From contig NW_003134847.1 of assembly GCF_000003605.2 (NCBI RefSeq), positions 71,291-95,164 on the forward strand: a DNA stretch of 23,874 nucleotides, read 5' to 3'. Below are positions 1 through 12,490 of this stretch, one piece after another. The stretch's first letter is position 1. Each line of letters starts with the position of its first letter. The position numbers were made by a program, and so were the translations under genes. Source of the stretch: Saccoglossus kowalevskii. Lineage: Eukaryota; Hemichordata; Enteropneusta; Harrimaniidae. The notes below the pieces were generated by a model. The model worked only from the letters and a program-made list of their open reading frames with translations, searched no databases and was not told the origin of the DNA.

Positions 1-30
1 TTCATCATGGACTGTCAGGTAGTTGGATGG

Positions 31-210
31 ATTGTCAGACATTCAGATAAACTGTCAGGCGGTTGGATGGATTGTCAGGCATTCAGATGGACTCTCAGGT
101 AGTTGGATGAATTGTCAGACATTCAATGGACTGTCAGGTGGTCGGATGGTTTGTCAGGCATTCAGATGGACTCTCAGGTAGTTGGATGAATTGTCAGGCA
201 TTCAGATGGA
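31..210 (+). repeat. Array marker module, copy 1
   Basis: This 180-bp stretch carries rare monomer variants found together only five times in the array: ATAAACTGTCAGGCGGTTGG, two GGACTCTCAGG monomers, a monomer shortened by one base (CATTCAATGG instead of CATTCAGATGG), and GGATGGTTTGTCAGG. The shared one-base deletion shows that the five copies descend from one ancestor by block duplication and not by independent mutation. Confidence 0.85.
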
Positions 211-600
211 CTGTCAGGTGGTCGGATGGATTGTCAGGCAATCAGATGGACTGTCAGATGGTCGAATGGATTGTCAGGCATTCAGATGGACTGTCAGGTG
301 GTCGGTTGGATTGTCAGGCATTCAGATGGATTGTCAGGCATTCAGATGGATTGTCAGGCATTCAGATGGACTGTCAGGTGGTCGGATGGATTGTCAGGCA
401 TTCAGATGGATTGTCAGGCATTCAGATGGATTGTCAGGCATTCAGATGGACTGTCAGGTGGTCGGATGGATTGTCAGGCATTTAGATGGACTGTCAGATG
501 GTCGGATGGATTGTCAGGCATTTAGATGGACTGTCAGGTTGTCGGATGGATTGTCAGACATTCAGATGGACTGTCAGGTGGTCGAATGGATTGTCAGGCA

Positions 601-1576
601 TTCAGATGGACTGTCAGGTGGTCGGATGGATTGTCAGGCAATCAGATGGACTGTCAGATGGTCGAATGGATTGTCAGGCATTCAGATGGACTGTCAGGTG
701 GTCGGTTGGATTGTCAGGCATTCAGATGGATTGTCAGGCATTCAGATGGACTGTCAGGTGGTCGGATGGATTGTCAGGCATTCAGATGGATTGTCAGGCA
801 TTCAGATGGACTGTCAGGTGGTCGGATGGATTGTCAGGCATTTAGATGGACTGTCAGGTGGTCGAATGGATTGTCAGACATTCAGATGGACTGTCAGGTA
901 GTTGGATGAATTGTCAGACATTCAGATGGACTGTCAGGTGGTCGAATGGATTGTCAGGCATTCAGATGGACTGTCAGGTGGTCGAATGGATTGTCAGACA
1001 TTCAGATAGACTGTCAGGTGGTCGGATGGATTGTCAGGCATTCAGATGGACTGTCAGGTAGTTGGATGAATTGTCAGGGATTCAGATGGACTGTCAGGTG
1101 GTCGAATGGATTGTCAGGCATTCAGATGGACTGTCAGGTGGTTGAATGGATTGTCAGGCATTCAGATGGACTGTCAGGTGGTCGGATGGATTGTCAGGCA
1201 ATCAGATGGACTGTCAGATGGTCGAATGGATTGTCAGGCATTCAGATGGACTGTCAGGTGGTCGGTTGGATTGTCAGGCATTCAGATGGATTGTCAGGCA
1301 TTCAGATGGACTGTCAGGTGGTCGGATGGATTGTCAGGCATTCAGATGGATTGTCAGGCATTCAGATGGACTGTCAGGTGGTTGGATGGATTGTCAGGCA
1401 TTTAGATGGACTGTCAGGTGGTCGAATGGATTGTCAGACATTCAGATGGACTGTCAGGTAGTTGGATGAATTGTCAGACATTCAGATGGACTGTCAGGTG
1501 GTCGAATGGATTGTCAGGCATTCAGATGGACTGTCAGGTGGTCGAATGGATTGTCAGACATTCAGATAGACTGTCA
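601..1576 (+). repeat. 560-bp higher-order unit, tandem pair (second copy partial)
   Basis: Positions 601-1016 match 1161-1576 at an offset of 560 bases (28 monomers). The only difference I found in the lines compared is a C-to-T change at the CpG near 822/1382. The second copy ends where one-base deletions begin near 1577. Confidence 0.8.
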
Positions 1577-3709
1577 GTGGTCGGATGGATTGTCAGACAT
1601 TCAGATGAATTGTCAGGTGGTCGGATGGATGTCAGGTAGTTGGATGAATGTCAGGGATTCAGATGGACTGTCAGGTGGTCGAATGGATTGTCAGGCATTC
1701 AGATGGACTGTCAGGTGGTCGAATGGATTGTCAGACATTCAGATGGACTGTCAGGTAGTTGGATGAATTGTCAGACATTCAGATGGACTGTCAGGTGGTC
1801 GAATGGATTGTCAGGCATTCAGATGGACTGTCAGGTGGTCGAATGGATTGTCAGACATTCAGATAGACTGTCAGGTGGTCGGATGGATTGTCAGGCATTC
1901 AGATGGACTGTCAGGTAGTTGGATGAATTGTCAGGGATTCAGATGGACTGTCAGGTGGTCGAATGGATTGTCAGGCATTCAGATGGACTGTCAGGTGGTT
2001 GAATGGATTGTCAGGCATTCAGATGGACTGTCAGGTGGTCGGATGGATTGTCAGGCAATCAGATGGACTGTCAGATGGTCGAATGGATTGTCAGGCATTC
2101 AGATGGACTGTCAGGTGGTCGGTTGGATTGTCAGGCATTCAGATGGATTGTCAGGCATTCAGATGGACTGTCAGGTGGTCGGATGGATTGTCAGGCATTC
2201 AGATGGATTGTCAGGCATTCAGATGGACTGTCAGGTGGTCGGATGGATTGTCAGGCATTTAGATGGACTGTCAGATGGTCGGATGGATTGTCAGGCATTT
2301 AGATGGACTGTCAGGTGGTCGGATGGATTGTCAGGCATTCAGATGGACTGTCAGGTAGTTGGATGAATTGTCAGACATTCAGATGGACTGTCAGGTGGTC
2401 GGATGGATTGTCAGGCATTTAGATGGACTGTCAGGTGGTCGGATGGATTGTCAGGCAATCAGATGGACTGTCAGATGGTCGAATGGATTGTCAGGCATTC
2501 AGATGGACTGTCAGGTGGTCGGTTGGATTGTCAGGCATTCAGATGGATTGTCAGGTAGTTGGATGAATTGTCAGGGATTCAGATGGACTGTCAGGTGGTC
2601 GAATGGATTGTCAGGCATTCAGATGGACTGTCAGGTGGTCGAATGGATTGTCAGACATTCAGATGGACTGTCAGGTAGTTGGATGAATTGTCAGACATTC
2701 AGATGGACTATCAGGTGGTCGAATGGATTGTCAGGCATTCAGATGGACTGTCAGGTGGTCGAATGGATTGTCAGACATTCAGATAGACTGTCAGGTGGTC
2801 GGATGGATTGTCAGGCATTCAGATGGACTGTCAGGTAGTTGGATGAATTGTCAGGGATTCAGATGGACTGTCAGGTGGTCGAATGGATTGTCAGGCATTC
2901 AGATGGACTGTAAGGTGGTCGAATGGATTGTCAGACATTCAGATGGACTGTCAGGTAGTTGGATGAATTGTCAGACATTCAGATGGACTGTCAGGTAGTT
3001 GGATGGATTGTCAGACATTCAGATGGACTGTCAGGTAGTTGGATGGATTGTCAGACATTCAGATGGATTGTCAGGCATTCAGATGGACTGTCAGGTGGTC
3101 GGATGGATTGTCAGGCATTCAGATGGATTGTCAGGCATTCAGATGGACTGTCAGGTGGTCGGATGGATTGTCAGGCATTTAGATGGACTGTCAGATGGTC
3201 GGATGGATTGTCAGGCATTTAGATGGACTGTCAGGTGGTCGGATGGATTGTCAGGCATTCAGATGGACTGTCAGGTAGTTGGATGAATTGTCAGACATTC
3301 AGATGGACTGTCAGGTGGTCGGATGGATTGTCAGGCATTCAGATGGACTGTCAGGTGGTCAGATGGATTGTCAGGCATTCAGATGGACTGTCAGGAGGTC
3401 GGATGGATTGTCAGGCATTCAGATGGACTGTCAGGTAGTTGGATGAATTGTCAGGGATTCAGATGGACTGTCAGGTGGTCGAATGGATTGTCAGGCATTT
3501 AGATGGACTGTCAGGTGGTCGGATGGATTGTCAGGCAATCAGATGGACTGTCAGATGGTCGAATGGATTGTCAGGCATTCAGATGGACTGTCAGGTGGTC
3601 GGTTGGATTGTCAGGCATTCAGATGGATTGTCAGGTAGTTGGATGAATTGTCAGGGATTCAGATGGACTGTCAGGTGGTCGAATGGATTGTCAGGCATTC
3701 AGATGGACT

Positions 3710-3730
3710 GTCAGGTGTCACGTGGTCGAA
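3710..3730 (+). other. 7-bp insertion within the array
   Basis: One B monomer carries seven extra bases (TCACGTG, around 3718-3724), the only multi-base indel seen in the array. It breaks the 20-bp phase and creates a CACGTG hexamer. Together with three upstream one-base deletions and the shared deletion in marker copy 1, it accounts exactly for the 7063-base spacing (20n+3) between marker copies 1 and 2. Confidence 0.85.
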
Positions 3731-6700
3731 TGGATTGTCAGACATTCAGATGGACTGTCAGGTAGTTGGATGAATTGTCAGACATTCAGATGGACTGTCA
3801 GGTGGTCGAATGGATTGTCAGGCATTCAGATGGACTGTCAGGTGGTCGAATGGATTGTCAGACATTCAGATAGACTGTCAGGTGGTCGGATGGATTGTCA
3901 GGCATTCAGATGGACTGTCAGGTAGTTGGATGAATTGTCAGGGATTCAGATGGACTGTCAGGTGGTCGAATGGATTGTCAGGCATTCAGATGGACTGTCA
4001 GGTGGTTGAATGGATTGTCAGGCATTCAGATGGACTGTCAGGTGGTCGGATGGATTGTCAGGCAATCAGATGGACTGTCAGATGGTCGAATGGATTGTCA
4101 GGCATTCAGATGGACTGTCAGGTGGTCGGTTGGATTGTCAGGCATTCAGATGGATTGTCAGGCATTCAGATGGACTGTCAGGTGGTCGGATGGATTGTCA
4201 GGCATTCAGATGGATTGTCAGGCATTCAGATGGACTGTCAGGTGGTTGGATGGATTGTCAGGCATTTAGATGGACTGTCAGGTGGTCGAATGGATTGTCA
4301 GACATTCAGATGGACTGTCAGGTAGTTGGATGAATTGTCAGACATTCAGATGGACTGTCAGGTGGTCGAATGGATTGTCAGGCATTCAGATGGACTGTCA
4401 GGTGGTCGAATGGATTGTCAGACATTCAGATAGACTGTCAGGTGGTCGGATGGATTGTCAGGTAGTTGGATGAATTGTCAGGGAGTCAGATGGACTGTCA
4501 GGTGGTCGAATGGATTGTCAGGCATTCAGATGGACTGTCAGGTGGTCGAATGGATTGTCAGGCATTCAGATGGACTGTCAGGTGGTCGAATGGATTGTCA
4601 GACATTCAGATGGACTGTCAGGTAGTTGGATGAATTGTCAGACATTCAGATGGACTGTCAGGTGGTCGAATGGATTGTCAGGCATTCAGATGGACTGTCA
4701 GGTGGTCGAATGGATTGTCAGACATTCAGATAGACTGTCAGGTGGTCGGATGGATTGTCAGGCATTCAGATGGACTGTCAGGTGGTCGAATGGATTGTCA
4801 GACATTCAGATGGACTGTCAGGTAGTTGGATGAATTGTCAGACATTCAGATGGACTGTCAGGTGGTCGAATGGATTGTCAGGCATTCAGATGGACTGTCA
4901 GGTGGTCGAATGGATTGTCAGACATTCAGATAGACTGTCAGGTGGTCGGATGGATTGTCAGGCATTCAGATGGACTGTCAGGTAGTTGGATGAATTGTCA
5001 GGGATTCAGATGGACTGTCAGGTGGTCGAATGGATTGTCAGGCATTCAGATGGACTGTCAGGTGGTTGAATGGATTGTCAGGCATTCAGATGGACTGTCA
5101 GGTGGTCGGATGGATTGTCAGGCAATCAGATGGACTGTCAGATGGTCGAATGGATTGTCAGGCATTCAGATGGACTGTCAGGTGGTCGGTTGGATTGTCA
5201 GGCATTCAGATGGATTGTCAGGCATTCAGATGGACTGTCAGGTGGTCGGATGGATTGTCAGGCATTCAGATGGATTGTCAGGCATTCAGATGGACTGTCA
5301 GGTGGTCGGATGGATTGTCAGGCATTTAGATGGACTGTCAGGTGGTCGAATGGATTGTCAGACATTCAGATGGACTGTCAGGTAGTTGGATGAATTGTCA
5401 GACATTCAGATGGACTGTCAGGTGGTCGAATGGATTGTCAGGCATTCAGATGGACTGTCAGGTGGTCGAATGGATTGTCAGACATTCAGATAGACTGTCA
5501 GGTGGTCGGATGGATTGTCAGGTAGTTGGATGAATTGTCAGGGATTCAGATGGACTGTCAGGTGGTCGAATGGATTGTCAGGCATTCAGATGGACTGTCA
5601 GGTGGTCGAATGGATTGTCAGACATTCAGATGGACTGTCAGGTAGTTGGATGAATTGTCAGACATTCAGATGGACTGTCAGGTGGTCGAATGGATTGTCA
5701 GGCATTCAGATGGACTGTCAGGTGGTCGAATGGATTGTCAGACATTCAGATAGACTGTCAGGTGGTCGGATGGATTGTCAGGCATTCAGATGGACTGTCA
5801 GGTAGTTGGATGAATTGTCAGGGATTCAGATGGACTGTCAGGTGGTCGAATGGATTGTCAGGCATTCAGATGGACTGTCAGGTGGTTGAATGGATTGTCA
5901 GGCATTCAGATGGACTGTCAGGTGGTCGGATGGATTGTCAGGCAATCAGATGGACTGTCAGATGGTCGAATGGATTGTCAGGCATTCAGATGGACTGTCA
6001 GGTGGTCGGTTGGATTGTCAGGCATTCAGATGGATTGTCAGGCATTCAGATGGACTGTCAGGTGGTCGGATGGATTGTCAGGCATTCAGATGGATTGTCA
6101 GGCATTCAGATGGACTGTCAGGTGGTCGGATGGATTGTCAGGCATTTAGATGGACTGTCAGGTGGTCGGATGGATTGTCAGGCATTTAGATGGACTGTCA
6201 GGTGGTCGGATGGATTGTCAGGCATTCAGATGGACTGTCAGGTAGTTGGATGAATTGTCAGACATTCAGATGGACTGTCAGGTGGTCGGATGGATTGTCA
6301 GGCATTCAGATGGACTGTCAGGTGGTCAGATGGATTGTCAGGCATTCAGATGGACTGTCAGGAGGTCGGATGGATTGTCAGGCATTCAGATGGACTGTCA
6401 GGTAGTTGGATGAATTGTCAGGGATTCAGATGGACTGTCAGGTGGTCGAATGGATTGTCAGGCATTTAGATGGACTGTCAGGTGGTCGGATGGATTGTCA
6501 GGCAATCAGATGGACTGTCAGATGGTCGAATGGATTGTCAGGCATTCAGATGGACTGTCAGGTGGTCGGTTGGATTGTCAGGCATTCAGATGGATTGTCA
6601 GGTAGTTGGATGAATTGTCAGGGATTCAGATGGACTGTCAGGTGGTCGAATGGATTGTCAGGCATTCAGATGGACTGTCAGGTGGTCGAATGGATTGTCA

Positions 6701-7093
6701 GACATTCAGATGGACTGTCAGGTAGTTGGATGAATTGTCAGACATTCAGATGGACTATCAGGTGGTCGAATGGATTGTCAGGCATTCAGATGGACTGTCA
6801 GGTGGTCGAATGGATTGTCAGACATTCAGATAGACTGTCAGGTGGTCGGATGGATTGTCAGGCATTCAGATGGACTGTCAGGTAGTTGGATGAATTGTCA
6901 GGGATTCAGATGGACTGTCAGGTGGTCGAATGGATTGTCAGGCATTCAGATGGACTGTCAGGTGGTCGAATGGATTGTCAGACATTCAGATGGACTGTCA
7001 GGTAGTTGGATGAATTGTCAGACATTCAGATGGACTGTCAGGTAGTTGGATGGATTGTCAGACATTCAGATGGACTGTCAGGTAGTTGGATGG

Positions 7094-7273
7094 ATTGTCA
7101 GACATTCAGATAAACTGTCAGGCGGTTGGATGGATTGTCAGGCATTCAGATGGACTCTCAGGTAGTTGGATGAATTGTCAGACATTCAATGGACTGTCAG
7201 GTGGTCGGATGGTTTGTCAGGCATTCAGATGGACTCTCAGGTAGTTGGATGAATTGTCAGGCATTCAGATGGA
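7094..7273 (+). repeat. Array marker module, copy 2
   Basis: This carries the same rare variants as copy 1, including the one-base deletion, at an offset of 7063 bases. It is preceded by two GTAGTTGGATGG-type units, as are copies 3 and 5. Confidence 0.85.
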
Positions 7274-8080
7274 CTGTCAGGTGGTCGGATGGATTGTCAG
7301 GCAATCAGATGGACTGTCAGATGGTCGAATGGATTGTCAGGCATTCAGATGGACTGTCAGGTGGTCGGTTGGATTGTCAGGCATTCAGATGGATTGTCAG
7401 GCATTCAGATGGATTGTCAGGCATTCAGATGGACTGTCAGGTGGTTGGATGGATTGTCAGGCATTCAGATGGATTGTCAGGCATTCAGATGGATTGTCAG
7501 GCATTCAGATGGATTGTCAGGTAGTTGGATGAATTGTCAGGGATTCAGATGGACTGTCAGGTGGTCGAATGGATTGTCAGGCATTCAGATGGACTGTCAG
7601 GTGGTCGAATGGATTGTCAGACATTCAGATGGACTGTCAGGTAGTTGGATGAATTGTCAGACATTCAGATGGACTGTCAGGTGGTCGAATGGATTGTCAG
7701 GCATTCAGATGGACTGTCAGGTGGTCCAATGGATTGTCAGGCATTCAGATGGACTGTCAGGTGGTCGAATGGATTGTCAGACATTCAGATGGACTGTCAG
7801 GTAGTTGGATGAATTGTCAGACATTCAGATGGACTGTCAGGTGGTCGAATGGATTGTCAGGCATTCAGATGGACTGTCAGGTGGTCGAATGGATTGTCAG
7901 ACATTCAGATAGACTGTCAGGTGGTCGGATGGATTGTCAGGCATTCAGATGGACTGTCAGGTAGTTGGATGAATTGTCAGGGATTCAGATGGACTGTCAG
8001 GTGGTCGAATGGATTGTCAGGCATTCAGATGGACTGTCAGGTGGTTGAATGGATTGTCAGGCATTCAGATGGACTGTCAG

Positions 8081-8420
8081 GTGGTCGGATGGATTGTCAG
8101 GCATTCAGATGGATTGTCAGGCATTCAGATGGATTGTCAGGCATTCAGATGGACTGTCAGGTGGTCGGATGGATTGTCAGGCATTCAGATGGATTGTCAG
8201 GCATTCAGATGGATTGTCAGGCATTCAGATGGACTGTCAGGTGGTCGGATGGATTGTCAGGCATTCAGATGGATTGTCAGGCATTCAGATGGATTGTCAG
8301 GCATTCAGATGGACTGTCAGGTGGTCGGATGGATTGTCAGGCATTCAGATGGATTGTCAGGCATTCAGATGGATTGTCAGGCATTCAGATGGACTGTCAG
8401 GTGGTCGGATGGATTGTCAG
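8081..8420 (+). repeat. 80-bp tetramer sub-array (B-A-A-A)
   Basis: The decamer GTGGTCGGAT occurs at 8081, 8161, 8241, 8321 and 8401, exactly every 80 bases. Each is followed by the same run of ATTGTCAGGC monomers. The four complete units look identical, which suggests very recent local expansion. Confidence 0.9.
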
Positions 8421-9670
8421 GCAATCAGATGGACTGTCAGATGGTCGAATGGATTGTCAGGCATTCAGATGGACTGTCAGGTGGTCGGTTGGATTGTCAG
8501 GCATTCAGATGGATTGTCAGGTAGTTGGATGAATTGTCAGGGATTCAGATGGACTGTCAGGTGGTCGAATGGATTGTCAGGCATTCAGATGGACTGTCAG
8601 GTGGTCGAATGGATTGTCAGACATTCAGATGGACTGTCAGGTAGTTTGGATGAATTGTCAGACATTCAGATGGACTATCAGTGGTCGAATGGATTGTCAG
8701 GCATTCAGATGGACTGTCAGGTGGTCGAATGGATGTCAGACATTCAGATGGACTGTCAGGTGGTCGGATGGATTGTCAGGTGGTCGGATGGATTGTCAGG
8801 TAGTTGGATGAATTGTCAGGGATTCAGATGGACTGTCAGGTGGTCGAATGGATTGTCAGGCATTCAGATGGACTGTCAGGTGGTCGAATGGATTGTCAGA
8901 CATTCAGATGGACTGTCAGGTAGTTGGATGAATTGTCAGACATTCAGATGGACTGTCAGGTGGTCGGATGGATTGTCAGGCATTCAGATGGACTGTCAGG
9001 TGGTCAGATGGATTGTCAGGCATTCAGATGGACTGTCAGGTGGTCGGATGGATTGTCAGGCATTCAGATGGACTGTCAGGTAGTTGGATGAATTGTCAGG
9101 GATTCAGATGGACTGTCAGGTGGTCGAATGGATTGTCAGGCATTCAGATGGACTGTCAGGTGGTCAGATGGATTGTCAGGCATTCAGATGAACTGTCAGG
9201 TAGTTGGATGAATTGTCAGGGATTCAGATGGACTGTCAGGTGGTCGAATGGATTGTCAGGCATTCAGATGGACTGTCAGGTGGTCGAATGGATTGTCAGA
9301 CATTCAGATGGACTGTCAGGAAGTTGGATGAATTGACAGACATTCAGATGGACTGTCAGGTAGTTGGATGGATTGTCAGACATTCAGATGGACTGTCAGG
9401 TAGTTGGATGGATTGTCAGATATTCAGATAAACTGTCAGGTAGTTGGATGGATTGTCAGACATTCAGATAAACTGTCAGGTAGTTGGATGGATTGTCAGG
9501 CATTCAGATGGACTCTCAGGTAGTTGGATGAATTGTCAGGCATTCAGATGGACTGTCAGGTGGTCGGATGGATTGTCAGGCATTCAGATGGACTGTCAGG
9601 TGGTCGGATGGACTGTCAGGCATTCAGATGGACTGTCAGGTGGTCGGATGGACTGTCAGGCAATCAGATG

Positions 9671-10813
9671 GATTGTCAGGCATTCAGATGGACTGTCAGG
9701 TGGTCGGTTGGATTGTCAGGCATTCAGATGGATTGTCAGGCATTCAGATGGACTGTCAGGTGGTCGGATGGATTGTCAGGCATTCAGATGGATTGTCAGG
9801 CATTCAGATGGACTGTCAGGTGGTCGGATGGATTGTCAGGCATTTAGATGGACTGTCAGGTGGTCGAATGGATTGTCAGACATTCAGATGGACTGTCAGG
9901 TAGTTGGATGAATTGTCAGACATTCAGATGGACTGTCAGGTGGTCGAATGGATTGTCAGGCATTCAGATGGACTGTCAGGTGGTCGAATGGATTGTCAGA
10001 CATTCAGATAGACTGTCAGGTGGTCGGATGGATTGTCAGGCATTCAGATGGACTGTCAGGTAGTTGGATGAATTGTCAGGGATTCAGATGGACTGTCAGG
10101 TGGTCGAATGGATTGTCAGGCATTCAGATGGACTGTCAGGTGGTTGAATGGATTGTCAGGCATTCAGATGGACTGTCAGGTGGTCGGATGGATTGTCAGG
10201 CAATCAGATGGACTGTCAGATGGTCGAATGGATTGTCAGGCATTCAGATGGACTGTCAGGTGGTCGGTTGGATTGTCAGGCATTCAGATGGATTGTCAGG
10301 CATTCAGATGGACTGTCAGGTGGTCGGATGGATTGTCAGGCATTCAGATGGATTGTCAGGCATTCAGATGGACTGTCAGGTGGTCGGATGGATTGTCAGG
10401 CATTTAGATGGACTGTCAGGTGGTCGAATGGATTGTCAGACATTCAGATGGACTGTCAGGTAGTTGGATGAATTGTCAGACATTCAGATGGACTGTCAGG
10501 TGGTCGAATGGATTGTCAGGCATTCAGATGGACTGTCAGGTGGTCGAATGGATTGTCAGACATTCAGATAGACTGTCAGGTGGTCGGATGGATTGTCAGG
10601 CATTCAGATGGACTGTCAGGTAGTTGGATGAATTGTCAGGGATTCAGATGGACTGTCAGGTGGTCGAATGGATTGTCAGGCATTCAGATGGACTGTCAGG
10701 TGGTTGAATGGATTGTCAGGCATTCAGATGGACTGTCAGGTGGTCGGATGGATTGTCAGGCAATCAGATGGACTGTCAGATGGTCGAATGGATTGTCAGG
10801 CATTCAGATGGAC
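9671..10813 (+). repeat. 560-bp higher-order unit, clearest tandem pair
   Basis: Positions 9671-10253 and 10231-10813 match at an offset of 560 with no difference found in the lines compared. The match ends near 10811, where a GGACTATCAGG monomer marks a jump to another part of the unit. A diagnostic monomer of this unit (GGTTGAATGG) occurs nine times in the array, near 1141, 1998, 4015, 5065, 5885, 8041, 10143, 10703 and 13061. Confidence 0.85.
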
Positions 10814-11151
10814 TATCAGGTGGTCGAATGGATTGTCAGGCATTCAGATGGACTGTCAGGTGGTCGAATGGATTGTCAGACATTCAGATAGACTGTCAGG
10901 TGGTCGGATGGATTGTCAGGCATTCAGATGGACTGTCAGGTAGTTGGATGAATTGTCAGGGATTCAGATGGACTGTCAGGTGGTCGAATGGATTGTCAGG
11001 CATTCAGATGGACTGTAAGGTGGTCGAATGGATTGTCAGACATTCAGATGGACTGTCAGGTAGTTGGATGAATTGTCAGACATTCAGATGGACTGTCAGG
11101 TAGTTGGATGGATTGTCAGACATTCAGATGGACTGTCAGGTAGTTGGATGG

Positions 11152-11331
11152 ATTGTCAGACATTCAGATAAACTGTCAGGCGGTTGGATGGATTGTCAGG
11201 CATTCAGATGGACTCTCAGGTAGTTGGATGAATTGTCAGACATTCAATGGACTGTCAGGTGGTCGGATGGTTTGTCAGGCATTCAGATGGACTCTCAGGT
11301 AGTTGGATGAATTGTCAGGCATTCAGATGGA
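11152..11331 (+). repeat. Array marker module, copy 3
   Basis: This carries the full set of rare marker variants, 4058 bases after copy 2 (20n-2). The phase difference equals the sum of the indels seen in between. Confidence 0.85.
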
Positions 11332-11420
11332 CTGTCAGGTGGTCGGATGGATTGTCAGGCAATCAGATGGACTGTCAGATGGTCGAATGGATTGTCAGGC
11401 ATTCAGATGGACTGTCAGGT

Positions 11421-11760
11421 GGTCGGATGGATTGTCAGGCATTCAGATGGATTGTCAGGCATTCAGATGGATTGTCAGGCATTCAGATGGACTGTCAGGT
11501 GGTCGGATGGATTGTCAGGCATTCAGATGGATTGTCAGGCATTCAGATGGATTGTCAGGCATTCAGATGGACTGTCAGGTGGTCGGATGGATTGTCAGGC
11601 ATTCAGATGGATTGTCAGGCATTCAGATGGATTGTCAGGCATTCAGATGGACTGTCAGGTGGTCGGATGGATTGTCAGGCATTCAGATGGATTGTCAGGC
11701 ATTCAGATGGATTGTCAGGCATTCAGATGGACTGTCAGGTGGTCGGATGGATTGTCAGGC
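11421..11760 (+). repeat. 80-bp tetramer sub-array, second instance
   Basis: GGTCGGATGG occurs at 11421, 11501, 11581, 11661 and 11741, every 80 bases, with the same B-A-A-A order as the block at 8081. Both blocks end in a GGCAATCAG monomer, so they are probably copies within a larger duplicated block. Confidence 0.88.
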
Positions 11761-12310
11761 AATCAGATGGACTGTCAGATGGTCGAATGGATTGTCAGGC
11801 ATTCAGATGGACTGTCAGGTGGTCGGTTGGATTGTCAGGCATTCAGATGGATTGTCAGGTAGTTGGATGAATTGTCAGGGATTCAGATGGACTGTCAGGT
11901 GGTCGAATGGATTGTCAGGCATTCAGATGGACTGTCAGGTGGTCGAATGGATTGTCAGACATTCAGATGGACTGTCAGGTAGTTGGATGAATTGTCAGAC
12001 ATTCAGATGGACTATCAGGTGGTCGAATGGATTGTCAGGCATTCAGATGGACTGTCAGGTGGTCGAATGGATTGTCAGACATTCAGATAGACTGTCAGGT
12101 GGTCGGATGGATTGTCAGGCATTCAGATGGACTGTCAGGTAGTTGGATGAATTGTCAGGGATTCAGATGGACTGTCAGGTGGTCGAATGGATTGTCAGGC
12201 ATTCAGATGGACTGTCAGGTGGTCGAATGGATTGTCAGACATTCAGATGGACTGTCAGGTAGTTGGATGAATTGTCAGACATTCAGATGGACTGTCAGGT
12301 AGTTGGATGG

Positions 12311-12490
12311 ATTGTCAGACATTCAGATGGACTGTCAGGCGGTTGGATGGATTGTCAGGCATTCAGATGGACTCTCAGGTAGTTGGATGAATTGTCAGAC
12401 ATTCAATGGACTGTCAGGTGGTCGGATGGTTTGTCAGGCATTCAGATGGACTCTCAGGTAGTTGGATGAATTGTCAGGCATTCAGATGGA
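12311..12490 (+). repeat. Array marker module, copy 4 (variant)
   Basis: This lies 1159 bases after copy 3. It has GGCGGTTGG, the CTCTCAGG monomers, the one-base deletion and GGTTTGTCAGG, but the first monomer reads ATGGACTG instead of ATAAACTG, so it is the most diverged or recombined of the five. Confidence 0.8.

Noticed and set aside
8049-9083. 344-codon forward open frame, and many shorter ones, in the array as repeat-protein genes
   Set aside because: The openness follows from a 20-bp monomer without stop triplets on the + strand. Frames overlap in all three phases, end at common variant monomers, and show no start context, intron or known domain.
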